A stretch of 64,000 nucleotides of DNA from Collinsella stercoris DSM 13279 (GTDB lineage Bacteria; Actinomycetota; Coriobacteriia; Coriobacteriales; Coriobacteriaceae), in the NCBI RefSeq assembly GCF_020735465.1, contig NZ_CP085935.1:620001-684000 (forward strand). The letters are read 5' to 3'. This document shows, one piece after another, positions 63,114 to 64,000 of the stretch (within the stretch, counting starts at the first letter, position 1; the number at the start of each line of letters is the position of its first letter). The notes beneath the pieces are model-generated. The model did no database searches. It saw only the letters and a list, made by a program, of their open reading frames with translations, and was not told the origin of the DNA. The translations under genes and the position numbers were made by a program.

Positions 63114-64000
63114 CTAAACGATCGCCTTGAAGAACACGAGGGTGAAGACGGCCCCGGTGACGTCGCCGCTCGCATCCCGCGCGTTGTCGGCGGTGAGAGT
63201 GCCGCCCTGCGCGGCCACCAGGCTCTTGGCGAGCGAGAGGCCGATGCCCACGCCAACCGGGGCAACCTCGCTCGACTCGACCGCATCGGCGCGCTTGCCG
63301 CGGTAGAAGCGCTCGAAGATGTGGGGGAGGTCCGCCTCGTCGATGCCCGGCCCCGTGTCCTCGATGCGGATGCGGCAAGCGAGGATGTCCTCGGTCGCGC
63401 GCACGCGCACCGTCCCGCCGGCGGGCGTGTGCTCCATGCAGTTCTTGAGGATGTTCTCGAGCGCCTCGACGCTCCATGCGAGGTCGCCCTCGTACCCGGC
63501 GCCGGGCTGGATCGAGGTTTCGAAATCGACGCCGGCGATGTCGAACGCCACGGCGAGCGGCTCGAAGCTCTTGCGGACGAGCTCGCGCGCGTCGACGGGC
63601 GCCTTGACCAGCTTGATCACGCCCGCGTCGATGCGGGCGAGCTTGAGCAGGGCGGCAACGAGGTCCTCGACGCGGCCCTGCAGGCGCTGGACCAGGCGAA
63701 GCCGCTCCACGATCTCGGGCGCGTCCCCGCGCTCCGCCAGGCGGTCGCGTATGAGCTCGGTTGAGATGGCGATCGAGGTCAAGGGCGTCTTGAGCTGATG
63801 CGATATGTCCGTGAGCGCGTCGGAGAGGGCGAGTTTTTCGGCCTGGAGCTCATCGACGGTGAGGTTGAGCCGTGCGATGACCTTGTCGACCTCGCTTGCG
63901 AGGATGGCGAGCTCGCCTTCGCGCATGTCGCGCAGGCATATGTCGCGCTCGCCGGCGAGCACGCGGTCGAGGTTCGCCGCCATGTCGTTGAGCGCGCGGT
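63114..64000 (-). CDS. Sensor histidine kinase (partial, cut by window edge)
   Basis: C-terminal 295 or so residues of a membrane sensor kinase. A HAMP-like lead (RALNDMAANLDRVLAGE) is followed by the phosphoacceptor box DISHQLKTPLTSIAIS, the N box (LENILKNCMEHTPAGG, with the second Asn replaced by a cysteine-methionine pair), and D/F/G boxes (IEDTGPGIDEADLPHIFERFYRG, GVGIGLSLAKSLV). The frame stays open to the window edge, so the sensor and transmembrane parts lie outside. The nearby ABC export operon with BceAB-like permease fits the pattern of two-component control of a detoxification pump; no response regulator is in the window. Confidence 0.9.
   Translation of the reverse strand, partial: RALNDMAANLDRVLAGERDICLRDMREGELAILASEVDKVIARLNLTVDELQAEKLALSDALTDISHQLKTPLTSIAISTELIRDRLAERGDAPEIVERLRLVQRLQGRVEDLVAALLKLARIDAGVIKLVKAPVDARELVRKSFEPLAVAFDIAGVDFETSIQPGAGYEGDLAWSVEALENILKNCMEHTPAGGTVRVRATEDILACRIRIEDTGPGIDEADLPHIFERFYRGKRADAVESSEVAPVGVGIGLSLAKSLVAAQGGTLTADNARDASGDVTGAVFTLVFFKAIV

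Overview
The window is chromosomal DNA from a GC-rich actinobacterium of the class Coriobacteriia, most likely Collinsella or a close relative. The evidence is indirect: Clostridial-hydrophobic-W (ChW) repeat surface proteins, a GT2-DUF4422-GT8 glycosyltransferase, a fused RmlC-RmlD, an HPr/EI/PfkB-kinase cluster, tRNA genes with and without encoded CCA, and a mix of GC-rich housekeeping genes and AT-richer glycan genes. No rRNA or marker gene fixes the species.

Layout. (1) 1-2.4 kb: an IS21-family element (istB cut by the window edge, istA complete) abutting the C-terminal remnant of an IS256-type transposase. (2) 2.8-37.7 kb: a large cell-surface glycan locus. It holds an ABC-2 glycan exporter (ATPase and permease), a Wzx-like flippase, several GT2 glycosyltransferases, a three-domain GT2-DUF4422-GT8 enzyme, an acyltransferase, DUF2304, DUF6541, YfhO and DUF4012 proteins, and dTDP-rhamnose genes (rmlA, rmlB, fused rmlCD). 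Three very large ChW-repeat proteins lie in it, each ending in a different papain-like cysteine-peptidase domain (NlpC/P60, C39-like, NlpC-like). Between rmlA and rmlB sits an AT-richer four-gene cassette: a protein I recognise as DUF4869-like, a compact P-loop protein with a TOPRIM-like C-terminus, and a MntA/HEPN toxin-antitoxin pair. It looks like a defence or addiction module carried inside the rhamnose operon. (3) 37.7-44.2 kb: core genes: tRNA-Arg, ptsH, ptsI, a PfkB-family sugar kinase, a C1-family aminopeptidase and the CCA-adding enzyme. (4) 44.5-50.6 kb: a nickel/peptide-type ABC importer operon (Tat-type lipoprotein, two permeases, one polypeptide carrying both ATPases) with a perfect 7-7-7 palindrome upstream and histidine-rich stretches suggesting a metal substrate. 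(5) 51.2-54.6 kb: tRNA-Gln, two identical tRNA-Glu genes, degenerate repeats, an intact IS256-family element with an 8-bp target duplication inserted into an older inverted-repeat element, and a cluster of GGATATG motifs. (6) 54.9-64 kb, all minus strand: a sensor histidine kinase (cut by the window edge), a GC-rich tandem-repeat spacer with a long palindrome, then a five-gene MacAB/FtsX-type ABC export operon.

How the genes work together: the glycan genes would make nucleotide sugars, build a lipid-linked or exported rhamnose-containing polymer, move it across the membrane and modify it; the ChW proteins probably bind the wall or its glycans and cut peptide cross-links or other surface peptides. 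The histidine kinase next to the export operon suggests envelope-stress or peptide sensing that controls the exporter, although its response regulator lies outside the window.
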